Numbered from the stretch's first letter, positions 15,478 through 24,224 are shown. The stretch: 64,000 bases of DNA from JAPLJC01 sp052326585 (GCA_052326585.1 JBKQLU010000063.1:1-64000); one strand, 5' to 3'. The notes: generated from the sequence alone by a model not told the origin. A program made the numbers and translations.

Positions 15478-15840
15478 TAAGAAGGTTGGCGGTTTTCGGT
15501 TTTCGATAGAGTGAAGCTATCGGTTATTAGCTGTCAGATAGCAGAACAATCTGCAATTCTTCCCGCCCCACAGATAGGGGTCTAGGGCGGCAGGTTAGCA
15601 CGCCTCGACCCGCCGGTTATATCCGTTCCCAGATTCCTCCCGGCTTTACCACCCTGGATTCATGATCTTTTTCGGCTCTAATTTATCGTCCATCCGATAG
15701 AAGCCGGTTTGCAGTTCTGGAATAATCTGGCTGAATAACCCGGAAGCCGGGGAAAACTGCCGCGCCTGGTAACAATGCGAATCTTTGGTCGTAGGGGAGG
15801 CAAAATGAGCCTATTTTCCGATAAATCGGAGAGGACCTAA
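15478..15840. other. intergenic region before the DASS transporter
   Basis: These 363 bases contain no convincing gene. The last 25 bases hold the hairpin TCCGATAAATCGGA (15817-15830), whose 3' arm overlaps the GGAGAGGA ribosome site of the next gene. The rest is of mixed composition without recognised repeats or clear promoter boxes. Confidence 0.5.
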
Positions 15841-17334
15841 ATGGATGAAGACCTAGCAGCCGCAAGGGAAAGACCGGTCTTAGAAAAAATGCCGGCCACT
15901 GAAAAAACCGCAGAGAAAGAGGCGGTACAGTTAAAATCGAAAATTTTTGGCCTGGTATTGGCTTTTTCCATCCTCCTGCTCTTTTATTTCGCTCCAACTT
16001 TTCCGGGATTAAAGCAACAGACCCAATCCGTACTGGGAATCTTCCTGTGGTTTATCGTAATTATGATTAGCGACGCCCTTCCCAACGCCATTGTTGGACT
16101 TACCTCTCCTCTGCTACTTGTCTTGTTTGCCAAAATGAAAATTCCCCAGGCCTTTAATGCCTTCAACACGGATATTTTTTTCCTGGCGGCGGGGGCCTTC
16201 ATAATTGCGGCAGTCATGATGGGCACTCCCTTGGGTAAGAGGATAACTCTTTCCGTCGCCTCGGTAATGAAGTCAAATCGGGTCATGCGAGTCATATTGG
16301 GGTTATCCCTGGCCGAGCTGGCGACCCACCCGGTTATCCCGGTGGTTAATGAAACCGCCTTGTTCCTTCCTATATGCAAGGGTATGGGAGCCATGATGGC
16401 CGGGCAGGGAGCCAGGCCGGAAATCAAAAGAATAAATACCGCGGTGCTCTATTTTATCGCCGGGATCCTGCCGCTTTTTATCGGCCCGCTGTTTCTGACC
16501 AGTCATTTCCCCAATCTAATCTTGGTAGGCTATCTGAAGGATACCCTGCATATAGATATATCCTGGGGCCGGTGGCTATGGCTCAATGTTCCTCTCTGGG
16601 GTTTGCTGCCCATAGCCTATCTTTACGTGGCCTGGTGGTTCCGTCTGCAGGGACTGGTCATCCCCGGAGCCGAAAAGGGGATTGTCGACATGAAGGCTGA
16701 GCTTGGCGCCATAACCTGGCCGGAAAAATGGGCCTTGATTTGCATATTGATTGGCATGTTCCTGTGGATCACGGGTTGGATACAACCCGGCATGGCCGCC
16801 CTGGTAGTCTCATTTTTATTGTTTGTTCCGGGAGGTGGCATAGAATTCAAAATCATCAGCCGGCATATCTTATGGGATGTATTGATACTTCTTGGAGGGG
16901 CCATATCCTTAGGCACCGCCTTATACGAGTCCGGCGCCGTCAGTTGGCTCTCGGCTATTATTGTTGAGCCCATAAAAAGTCTGCATCTACCCGTGGTAAT
17001 ACTCTTTTTGATTCTGGCCTTTGGACTCCACATAGCCAGGGCCGGCATCGTCAGCGCCGTGGCGGCCGGCGCGGTATTCGTGCCGTTAGTGGCAGGGTTG
17101 GCCGCTGCCTTGGGTTACAATGTCCTGCCCTTCTCCTTGGTCATCATTAATTGTTTAAGTTACGCCTTTTTTCTCCCCATCTCCATAACGGCGTTTCTTA
17201 TTGCCTGGAGCGCCTCGGGAACCTCAAGTTGGGAGGCCATTAAGTTCGGGGCCCCCCTGTCGATCATAGCCAACATATATGTCATCCTGGTGCAGCCAGC
17301 CTGGCTGAGCTTGATAGGCTATCCCTTAAGATGA
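15841..17334 (+). CDS. SLC13/DASS-family divalent anion:sodium symporter
   Basis: A 497-residue membrane protein with about 12 hydrophobic segments after a charged cytoplasmic N terminus of about 36 residues. The sequence NTDIFFLAAGAFIIAAVMMGTPLG and, in the second half, WDVLILLGGAISLGTALYESGA followed by a helix ending LPISITAFLIA, match the two inverted halves of the DASS family. Members import dicarboxylates (succinate, malate, citrate), sulfate or related dianions; the SNT anion motifs are diverged, so the substrate is uncertain. It lies 122 bases upstream of the AprA-like gene on the same strand and may supply that enzyme. Confidence 0.85.
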   Translation: MDEDLAAARERPVLEKMPATEKTAEKEAVQLKSKIFGLVLAFSILLLFYFAPTFPGLKQQTQSVLGIFLWFIVIMISDALPNAIVGLTSPLLLVLFAKMKIPQAFNAFNTDIFFLAAGAFIIAAVMMGTPLGKRITLSVASVMKSNRVMRVILGLSLAELATHPVIPVVNETALFLPICKGMGAMMAGQGARPEIKRINTAVLYFIAGILPLFIGPLFLTSHFPNLILVGYLKDTLHIDISWGRWLWLNVPLWGLLPIAYLYVAWWFRLQGLVIPGAEKGIVDMKAELGAITWPEKWALICILIGMFLWITGWIQPGMAALVVSFLLFVPGGGIEFKIISRHILWDVLILLGGAISLGTALYESGAVSWLSAIIVEPIKSLHLPVVILFLILAFGLHIARAGIVSAVAAGAVFVPLVAGLAAALGYNVLPFSLVIINCLSYAFFLPISITAFLIAWSASGTSSWEAIKFGAPLSIIANIYVILVQPAWLSLIGYPLR

Positions 17335-17456
17335 AAAAATCAGGAAACTATTCATTAATAACTCCCGTGGGCTCATATATCGTGCAGCCGATAGAAAACG
17401 CTTTGCAATCCAGGGATAATTTATCTCAATAATCCTGCCACAGTAAGGAGAACGAG

Positions 17457-19208
17457 ATGGCCAAGGAACTTCCCAAAGACTTACAGGACATCCCCACCGA
17501 GGTGATCGACACGGACCTCCTCATCGTGGGTGGGGGCAACGCCGGTTGCTTTGCGGCCATTGAGGCCAAAAAGCTGGCCCCCGAGCTCAAGGTCACCATC
17601 ATGGAAAAGGCCCATATCAGCCGCAGCGGCGCCACGGCGGCCGGCATGGACGCCATCAACACTTACATCCCCGAGGGGAAGACCCCCGAGGACCTGGTGC
17701 GCTGGAGCCGCTCCCAGGTGGGGGGCGGGCCCATCCGGGAAGACCTGGCCCTGAGCAATGCCCAGAATCTCAACGAAGCGGTGGAGGACTTGGAAAGGTG
17801 GGGCCTGCCCATCCTCCGGGACGACGCCGGCAAGCCCCAGTACCGGGGTGGCTGGGACGTCTCCATTCACGGGGAGCAGCTCAAGCCCATCATGGCCGAG
17901 AAGGCCATGGAGATGGGGGCCGAGGTCTACAACCGCATTCCCGCCACCGGGCTCCTGATGGACGGCGACCGCTGCGTGGGGGCCATGGGGTTCGGGGTCA
18001 GGAACGGCAAGTTTTACGTCTTCCGGGCCCGGGCGGTCATCGTTTCGGCCGGGGGGGCCATCGGCCTCTATAAATCGCACACCTCCGACGCCACCAGTTC
18101 CCACCATCAAGTCTGGGGGAGCCCTTTCAACGTGGGCAGCGCCTATGCCCTAGGCATCCGCCAGGGGGCGGAGATGACCTCTTTTGAGCAGAGGTGGGTG
18201 GCCACCCGCACCAAAGACTTCTGCGGACCGGTGGACACCATCTCGGTGGGCTACAAATCCATGCTCACCAACGCCAGGGGCGAGCGGATCTTGGAGAAGC
18301 ATTACGCCCACTTGGGAGGCGATAAGGCGCCGCGCTATATCCGGGCCAACGCCCCCATGGAGGAGTGGCTGGCTGGCCGGGGTCCCTGCTATGCGGACAC
18401 CACCCATCTGACCCCGGAACAAGTCAAGGAGATGAAGATCGATTACCTGAACGAGCGGCCGGCCTTCGTGCTCTTTCTGGCCTCCCGGGGCCAGGATATC
18501 ACCAAGGACTCCATCGAGATCTACGGCAGCGATCCATACGTGGTGGGTGGCCATACCCAGAGCGGCTACTGGGTGGATATGGAGCGCATGACCACGGTGC
18601 CCGGTCTGTTCGCCGCCGGGGAGAGCGCCGGGGGCAATCCCAACAAGTTCGTAGGCGGTTGCGCCGCCGAGGGCAAGCTGGCCGCGCGCGGGGCCCTGAA
18701 GTACCTGGCCGGGGTGACCCAGCCGGAGTTGGACCGGCAGCAGGTGGAACGGGAAAAGGAGCGGGTCTTTGCGCCGCTGCTGCGGGGTCCGGAGTTCGAC
18801 GGGGTCTCCCCGACGGAGATGGAAGAGCGCATGCAGCGCCTCATGGATGAATATGCCGGCGGCACTACTCAGTTCTACCGGTGCAACGAGGAGCGCCTGG
18901 ACTATGCCCTCAAACATCTCAAGATGCTGGAAGACCAGACCAGGTACCTTTATGCTAAGGACCTGCACGACCTGATGGGCGCCCACGAGGTCATCGACCG
19001 CCTGGAGGTGGCCGAGGTCCTGGTGCACCATCTAAAATTCCGGAAAGAGACACGCTGGCAGGGTTGGCAGACCCGCTCCGATTACCCGGAGATGGACCCC
19101 AAGCTCGATTGCTTCGTAGAGTCCCGGCGCCAGAAAGAGACGGGCGAGATTGAGATGTTTACCCGTCCCTATGAACAACTGATCCCCGGGGACCGCTGCC
19201 AGCCATAG
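17457..19208 (+). CDS. AprA-like flavoprotein (APS reductase alpha / fumarate reductase superfamily)
   Basis: A 583-residue FAD protein of the fumarate reductase/APS reductase superfamily. The FAD fold DLLIVGGGNAGCFAAIEAKK is at 20-39, RSGATAAGMDAINTY at 56-70, and the second FAD segment FAAGESAGGNPNKFVGG at 385-401. It aligns best with the alpha subunit of dissimilatory APS reductase throughout, including the C-terminal FRKETRWQGW...RSDYPEMD and a final PYEQLIPGD. Residues placed like the APS-reductase active site remain: Glu140, Arg251 and His366. It is about 80 residues shorter than canonical AprA (about 660) through loss of several loops. AAGGAGAACGAG precedes the ATG. Substrate could be APS/sulfite, fumarate-like acids or an unknown compound. 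Confidence 0.8.
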   Translation: MAKELPKDLQDIPTEVIDTDLLIVGGGNAGCFAAIEAKKLAPELKVTIMEKAHISRSGATAAGMDAINTYIPEGKTPEDLVRWSRSQVGGGPIREDLALSNAQNLNEAVEDLERWGLPILRDDAGKPQYRGGWDVSIHGEQLKPIMAEKAMEMGAEVYNRIPATGLLMDGDRCVGAMGFGVRNGKFYVFRARAVIVSAGGAIGLYKSHTSDATSSHHQVWGSPFNVGSAYALGIRQGAEMTSFEQRWVATRTKDFCGPVDTISVGYKSMLTNARGERILEKHYAHLGGDKAPRYIRANAPMEEWLAGRGPCYADTTHLTPEQVKEMKIDYLNERPAFVLFLASRGQDITKDSIEIYGSDPYVVGGHTQSGYWVDMERMTTVPGLFAAGESAGGNPNKFVGGCAAEGKLAARGALKYLAGVTQPELDRQQVEREKERVFAPLLRGPEFDGVSPTEMEERMQRLMDEYAGGTTQFYRCNEERLDYALKHLKMLEDQTRYLYAKDLHDLMGAHEVIDRLEVAEVLVHHLKFRKETRWQGWQTRSDYPEMDPKLDCFVESRRQKETGEIEMFTRPYEQLIPGDRCQP

Positions 19209-19233
19209 ATACTATTCGCAAGGAGGAAGAGAG

Positions 19234-19554
19234 ATGCCACCCAGGGTTGACCGTGAGAAATGCGACGGCTGCAAGGCCGAAGAAGAACCGCTCTGTGCCC
19301 AGATTTGCCCCGGAGACCTGATGGTCCTGGGGGAAAACAAGAAAGCCTATTGTCAGGCGCCCCGGGACTGCTGGGACTGCATGTCCTGCACCAAGTCCTG
19401 CCCGGTGGGGGCCATCGAAAGCCGGACCCCCTATCAATTGGGTTACCATGTGGCCCGGCTTATCCCCATGATGGGGACCAACACCATCACCTGGACCTGC
19501 ATCGATATCAATGGCAAGGTGGAGCGGTTCCGCTACAAGAACCGCACGACGTAA
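19234..19554 (+). CDS. AprB-like ferredoxin subunit, short form
   Basis: A 106-residue protein with two [4Fe-4S] motifs: CDGCKAEEEPLCAQICP and CWDCMSCTKSCP. The unusual spacing of the first and the Trp just after the first Cys of the second are hallmarks of the APS reductase beta subunit. Canonical AprB (about 150-165 residues) has a C-terminal tail that wraps around AprA; here the protein stops at RFRYKNRTT, exactly where that tail would begin. AAGGAGGAAGAG precedes the ATG, 25 bases after the AprA-like stop. It should pass electrons between the flavoprotein and the Hdr-type module downstream. Confidence 0.85.
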   Translation: MPPRVDREKCDGCKAEEEPLCAQICPGDLMVLGENKKAYCQAPRDCWDCMSCTKSCPVGAIESRTPYQLGYHVARLIPMMGTNTITWTCIDINGKVERFRYKNRTT

Positions 19555-19559
19555 AGGCA

Positions 19560-21938
19560 ATGTCTAAAACCGCACCGAAAATCGCCGTGTTGCTGTGGGA
19601 TTCCGGGGGGCGCCTGGCCACGGCCCTGGACCTGCAGGCCCTGGTGCAAAAGTTGGCCAGGGCCAAAGGGGTGGGGCGCGCCGAGAGCATTGGCGATCCG
19701 GGATTGCCGGCCTTCCGTGAGGCGTTGCAAGGAGACCTGGAAGCCGGGGTGATCGACCGGATTCTCTGGGTGGGGCGGTTCAGCGACGAGCAGAGAAAAG
19801 GTTTGCCGGCGGAGCTCAGCGCCTTCGGCTTGAACCCGTATCTCCACCACTGGTGCGATCTGGAAGAGCAGGGCCTCCTGCTGGCGGGCCTGGAGCCCGG
19901 GTTGAGAAACCGGAAGGCCGGCGTCCTCCTGGATATGGCCCTGGCCCGCACCCGGCTGCTGGAGCCCCTGGAACCTCTGGAGCTGCCGGCCACCGATGCC
20001 GTCCTCATCCTTGGAGCCGGGGTGGCGGGGCTTCATGCCGGAGCCTCTCTGGCAGAGCTGGGCAAACGCGTCTATCTGGTGGAAAAGGAGAGCGGCGCCG
20101 GTGGGAAAGTCGCTCTCCTGTCCCGATTCTTCCCCCGGCTCTGCGACCCCCACTGCGGCCTGCAATTTTGCCTGGATAAGCTGAGCGTCTCTTCTCTGGC
20201 GGAGTTCCATACCCTGTCCACCCTGGTGGCCCTGGAGGGGAGCCCCGGGAATTTTCAGGCCCGGATTCTTAAAAAGCCGCGCTATGTCCGGGAGGAAAAG
20301 TGTAACGGCTGCGGTGTCTGTCTGGCTGCCTGCCCGGTGGACCTGCCCGCCAGCCAGGTGCACCCCGATGAGAAGTTTGCCCCCTTCCTGAAGTCAGCCC
20401 GGAAGGCCATCCACCCGGCTTACCCCATGCCTTTTCCGGCCGCCTTTGTGGTGGAGCGCCAACACTGCCCTCCCGAATGCCGGAAATGCGCCCTGGTCTG
20501 CCCCTCCGGGGCCGTGGATCTGGACCAGGCTCCCACGGAGACGGTCCTTGACGTGGGTGCGGTGCTGGTCACCACGGGCTGGGATCCTTACCCCATCTCC
20601 CAGGTGGCGGAATTCGGTTATCAGAGACATGCCCGGATAATCAGCAACCTGGAGATGGAGCAGCTTCTTGGCGCCGATCGCTTAGGCAGTCCCGGGGCTC
20701 TCCCAGGTTCCTCCTGGGAGGAAATGACGGAAATAGGCTTCATACAGTGCGTGGGCAGCCGGGATGAGCGGCACCTGCCGTACTGTTCCTCGGTCTGCTG
20801 CGCCGCCACCCTGAAACAGGCCGTGCAGATAAAAGAGAGGAACCCTCTGGCCAACTGTTACGTTTTTTATATCGATATGCGCTCCCCGGGGTTCGACGAA
20901 GATCTTTACCGGCGCGCCAGGAACTTGGGCGTCGTGTTCAACCGGGAGATTCCCTCTGCAGTGGATCCGGACCCTGCCACCGGAAAGCTGGGACTGCGGG
21001 TCATCGACCCCTCTCTGAATAAACCGCTGCAGATCAATCTCGATCTCTTGGTATTGGCCGGGGGAATGGCTCCGTCCCACGGGACCCCGGACGTGGCCCA
21101 GGCCCTTAACTTACCCCAAAATTCCTATGGTTTTTTTGAGTCCCATTATCAATGCCATCCTGAGGAGAGCCAGAGAACCGGCATCTATGCAGCCGGATGC
21201 GCCCGGGAGCCCATGCAGGTCAGCCATGCCATCGAATCGGCCCACCTGGCCGCCATGAAGGCCTTAAAATTTCTGGAGGGCCGGGTTCTCATCGAACCCA
21301 CCTATCCGGTGGTGGACAAGACCAGGTGTGATCAGTGCAAGCGTTGCATGGAGGAGTGCCCTTTCGGGAGCTTCACTTTTGATGAGAAAAACTTCCCGAC
21401 CCCGGATCTGGCCCGCTGCCGTCAATGCGGCAACTGCATGGGGCTGTGCCCCCTGGGGGTCATCTCCCTGCAGCATAACACCATCAAGCAGATGGCCGCC
21501 CAGGTGGAGGCATTCGACGTCTCCTTTATGGGAGATAATGAGCCGGTAGTCCTGGCCTTTCTCTGTCAAAACGACGCCTACCACCTGGCCCGGGGTGCGG
21601 TGGCCGCCGGCCTTGACATTCCGGCCAACGTCATCTTCCTCAAGGTTCCGTGCGCCGGGGCGGTGAATAACGCCCTGGTGGCGGATGCCCTCTCTTTTGG
21701 CATTGATGGCGTCCTGATTGCCGGGTGCCCGGAGGATCAGTGCCATTACGTGCAGGGGAGCCAGTTGGTCCAGAAACGCAGCGGCGACTTGCGGGACAAA
21801 CTGCAAAAGATGATGGTCGAACCGGAAAGGGTCCGCTTCGCCCACTTGGAAATACGGGATTCGGTAAAATTCGTAAGCTTACTCCACTCCTATATTGGGG
21901 ATCTCAAGGCCATGGGGCCCAATCCTTTTAAAATCTGA
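19560..21938 (+). CDS. HdrA/QmoB-like iron-sulfur flavoprotein with C-terminal MvhD domain
   Basis: A 792-residue electron-transfer flavoprotein. Its order is an N-terminal HdrA-like domain (1-145), an FAD Rossmann motif LGAGVAGLHAG (151-161), an HdrA-type Cys cluster region (C195, C199, C204), two ferredoxin motifs (about 248-258 and 303-314), a second FAD portion, two more ferredoxin motifs (about 590-601 and 620-631), and an MvhD-like domain from about 657 to the end. HdrA fused to MvhD is the QmoB architecture. The N-terminal domain lacks the usual cysteines (LLWDSGGR where homologues have CHCG-like ligands). I start at the ATG at 19560, five bases after the AprB-like stop; the longer open frame upstream is an artefact. 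Confidence 0.85.
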   Translation: MSKTAPKIAVLLWDSGGRLATALDLQALVQKLARAKGVGRAESIGDPGLPAFREALQGDLEAGVIDRILWVGRFSDEQRKGLPAELSAFGLNPYLHHWCDLEEQGLLLAGLEPGLRNRKAGVLLDMALARTRLLEPLEPLELPATDAVLILGAGVAGLHAGASLAELGKRVYLVEKESGAGGKVALLSRFFPRLCDPHCGLQFCLDKLSVSSLAEFHTLSTLVALEGSPGNFQARILKKPRYVREEKCNGCGVCLAACPVDLPASQVHPDEKFAPFLKSARKAIHPAYPMPFPAAFVVERQHCPPECRKCALVCPSGAVDLDQAPTETVLDVGAVLVTTGWDPYPISQVAEFGYQRHARIISNLEMEQLLGADRLGSPGALPGSSWEEMTEIGFIQCVGSRDERHLPYCSSVCCAATLKQAVQIKERNPLANCYVFYIDMRSPGFDEDLYRRARNLGVVFNREIPSAVDPDPATGKLGLRVIDPSLNKPLQINLDLLVLAGGMAPSHGTPDVAQALNLPQNSYGFFESHYQCHPEESQRTGIYAAGCAREPMQVSHAIESAHLAAMKALKFLEGRVLIEPTYPVVDKTRCDQCKRCMEECPFGSFTFDEKNFPTPDLARCRQCGNCMGLCPLGVISLQHNTIKQMAAQVEAFDVSFMGDNEPVVLAFLCQNDAYHLARGAVAAGLDIPANVIFLKVPCAGAVNNALVADALSFGIDGVLIAGCPEDQCHYVQGSQLVQKRSGDLRDKLQKMMVEPERVRFAHLEIRDSVKFVSLLHSYIGDLKAMGPNPFKI

Positions 21939-21958
21939 AGACCCCGGCCGTAGAAAAT

Positions 21959-22528
21959 ATGGACAAAAATTATCAACCCGAGTCATCCCTGGCGGCACGG
22001 CTTACTGCGGCCAGCCTGACCGTGTCCCGGTGTTTCCAGTGCCGCAAGTGCTCCGGCGGCTGTCCTTTGGTCTTTGCCATGGACCTGCTGCCGGACCAGG
22101 TCATCCGCCTGGCCTTACTGGGCCAGGAGAAGCAGGTCCTGGGCTGCCGCACCATTTGGGTCTGCTCCGGCTGCGAGACCTGCACCACCCGCTGCCCCAA
22201 CGGCATCGACATTGCCGGGGTGATAGATTGGCTGAAGGAAGAGGCCTTAAAGCAGGGGGAAATTACACCCCAGCCGCTGGTGGCCGCCTTTCACCGCTAT
22301 TTTCTGGAAAGTATCCGCCAGGCCGGCGGGCGCCTCCCGGAAGTGCGGCTGCTGCGGCGCTACGGACTCTTCAAGCTCTGGCGCCAACCTGATCTGTGGG
22401 AGCTGGCGGGCAACCTGAAGCTGGGCCTGAAGCTCTTGAAGAGGGGACGGCTGCGCCTCGCCGGGCCCGAGCCGCTCAAGAGCCGGGCGGAAATTGACCA
22501 GATCTTTAAGCAGGCTGAGTGCAAATGA
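21959..22528 (+). CDS. hdrC: heterodisulfide reductase subunit C-like protein
   Basis: A 189-residue soluble iron-sulfur protein with two [4Fe-4S] motifs, CFQCRKCSGGCP (about 25-36) and CSGCETCTTRCPNG (about 64-77), followed by a helical tail, the arrangement of HdrC. No membrane segment is present, so it is not the heme-b-fused QmoC form. It begins 20 bases after the HdrA-like gene and its TGA overlaps the hdrB ATG (ATGA). It likely carries electrons from the HdrA-like flavoprotein to HdrB. Confidence 0.92.
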   Translation: MDKNYQPESSLAARLTAASLTVSRCFQCRKCSGGCPLVFAMDLLPDQVIRLALLGQEKQVLGCRTIWVCSGCETCTTRCPNGIDIAGVIDWLKEEALKQGEITPQPLVAAFHRYFLESIRQAGGRLPEVRLLRRYGLFKLWRQPDLWELAGNLKLGLKLLKRGRLRLAGPEPLKSRAEIDQIFKQAECK

Positions 22529-23382
22529 CCAGGAAAGTAACCTATTATCCCGGCTGCTCCCTGGAAGGCACGGCCCTGGATTACGCGGCCTCCATCGCCG
22601 GGGTCACCCCTCTCCTGGACCTGGAGCTGGCGGAGCTTGCGGATTGGAACTGTTGCGGGGCCTCCTCGGCGCACAGCGTTAACCAGAATCTGGCCCTGGC
22701 CCTGCCAGCCCGGAACCTGGCCCTGGCAGAGAAGGCCGGGCAAGATCTGGTGGTCCCCTGCGCCCTCTGTTTCAACCGCCTGAAGGTGGCGGAAAAGGCC
22801 CTCAAGGGCGACGCGGGGGCGCGGCTCGGGGTCTCCTTTAAGGGGACCATCAAGGTCTGGGACCTCCTGGATTACCTCACCCAGGACGTCTTCTTGGCGG
22901 CCCTGGCCGAGAAGGTAGTGAAGCCCCTGCAGGGCCTGGCGGGCGTGGGCTATTATGGCTGTCTGGCGGCCCGGCCTCCGGCAGTAACGGACAAGAAAGA
23001 TTACGAGAATCCCCAAAACCTGGAGCGCCTGCTCACGACCCTGGGCGCCAGCCCCCGGGACTGGTCCTTCAAGACAGATTGCTGCGGCGCCGGATTGGCG
23101 GTGGCCCGCCCGGACATCATCGATACGCTGGTTGAGCGCCTTTATGATCGGGCCCTGGCCGCGGGCGCGGCATGCATCGTGGTTTCCTGCCAGATGTGCC
23201 AGGCTAACCTGGACCTGTCCCAGAAGCGCATCTCCAGGAAGGCCGGGCGGGACTATTACCTGCCGGTCTTTTATTTTACCGAACTCATTGGCCTGGCTCT
23301 GGGTCACCCCCAGGTAAGAGACTGGCTGAAACGACATCTGGTGGACCCCAGACCGCTGCTGGATCAGATAGGATTGTGGTGA
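22525..23382 (+). CDS. hdrB: heterodisulfide reductase subunit B-like protein (CCG domains)
   Basis: A 285-residue protein with two cysteine-rich CCG domains. It starts TRKVTYYPGCSLEGTALDY, then has NCCGASSAH (about 50) and VPCALCFNRL, and in the second half DCCGAGLAVARP and VVSCQMCQANLD. These bind the noncubane Fe-S clusters that cleave disulfides in methanogen HdrB. The partner thiol/disulfide in this organism is unknown (possibly DsrC or a low-molecular-weight thiol). The ATG at 22525 overlaps the hdrC stop. It is the last gene of the apr-like/hdr block. Confidence 0.92.
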   Translation: MTRKVTYYPGCSLEGTALDYAASIAGVTPLLDLELAELADWNCCGASSAHSVNQNLALALPARNLALAEKAGQDLVVPCALCFNRLKVAEKALKGDAGARLGVSFKGTIKVWDLLDYLTQDVFLAALAEKVVKPLQGLAGVGYYGCLAARPPAVTDKKDYENPQNLERLLTTLGASPRDWSFKTDCCGAGLAVARPDIIDTLVERLYDRALAAGAACIVVSCQMCQANLDLSQKRISRKAGRDYYLPVFYFTELIGLALGHPQVRDWLKRHLVDPRPLLDQIGLW

Positions 23383-23472
23383 GGCCTCCGGCTCCCCGCC
23401 CCTGACAGGCTGGCTACACCGCCTGCCATCCCTTTTAGAGTCCTCCTTAACCACCCCGGAGCGGGCCGATCC

Positions 23473-23501
23473 TTGGCGCGGCCATGATGACCTGCTATAA
23501 T
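23473..23501 (+). promoter_or_regulatory. sigma-70 promoter of the Crp/Fnr regulator gene
   Basis: TTGGCG (23473-23478) and a perfect TATAAT (23496-23501) are separated by 17 bases. The start codon follows 34 bases later. This gives the regulator its own promoter in spite of its position directly after hdrB. Confidence 0.65.
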
Positions 23502-23534
23502 TATGATTAATCGCCGGTCACCGAGGGGTAGTCC

Positions 23535-24224
23535 ATGCGTCTGCAATGGCATCTGGGGGAGGAGGACTTCTTTAGGGATCTCCCCACCGAGAAGTGCGAA
23601 TTCTTAGGACGCTCCCTCAGACGTTCCTTGAAAAAGAACGCCCCTATCTTCGCCGAGGACGACCCTGCCAGCTCCTGCTTCTATCTGGAGGTGGGGGTGG
23701 TAAAGATCTCCCGGGTGGCGTTACAGGGCAAGGAACCCATTATCTTCCTGCGCCGGGCCGGGGAGCTGTTTGGCCTGGCCGAGATCATCGACGGCAGACG
23801 GAGAAAGTGCAATGCGGAGGCCATCAGCGCCAGCATCTTGTATGAGATCCGCAGGCAGGATTTTGAAGACCTGCTGGCCCGGCACTACCCCCTGGCCCGC
23901 AGGGTTATCCAGGTCTTGGGAAGGCGCAGCAGGTATCTGGCGGAACAGATTGAAAACCTCATGGTCTATGACGTGGCCACCAGGCTGTTGAAGCTCTTTC
24001 TCTACCTGAGCTTTCCACTCCTGCTGGATACGGACTCCGGTGGGGCGGCCATCGTCGTTCCCGTCAGCCTCACCCAGGAGCAGCTCGCCGCCTGCACCGG
24101 TTCCTGCCAGCAGACGGTGAGTGAAACCCTGAAGTCCCTCCAGGAGGAGGGCCTCATCCGGATCTGCCAAAAGCAGATCGCCCTCCTGAAGCCCCTGGAA
24201 ATCATGGACCGGATTCTACAGTGA
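23535..24224 (+). CDS. Crp/Fnr-family transcriptional regulator
   Basis: A 229-residue regulator with an N-terminal cyclic-nucleotide-binding-type beta barrel (about 15-125, including FYLEVGVVKISR and RAGELFGLAEIIDG), a long dimerisation helix and a C-terminal winged helix. The recognition region is SLTQEQLAACTGSCQQTVSETLKSLQEEGL, in two parts (about 178-207). The Fnr iron-sulfur cysteines are not present in the typical N-terminal pattern, so it is not a classical oxygen sensor. GAGGGG precedes the ATG. Its place 152 bases after hdrB suggests control of the apr-like/hdr block, which is inference. Confidence 0.85.
   Translation: MRLQWHLGEEDFFRDLPTEKCEFLGRSLRRSLKKNAPIFAEDDPASSCFYLEVGVVKISRVALQGKEPIIFLRRAGELFGLAEIIDGRRRKCNAEAISASILYEIRRQDFEDLLARHYPLARRVIQVLGRRSRYLAEQIENLMVYDVATRLLKLFLYLSFPLLLDTDSGGAAIVVPVSLTQEQLAACTGSCQQTVSETLKSLQEEGLIRICQKQIALLKPLEIMDRILQ

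Noticed and set aside
17457..19554. Calling these genes canonical aprA and aprB outright
   Set aside because: Both proteins are clearly shortened and the neighbouring qmoA/qmoC genes are absent, so the substrate cannot be asserted.
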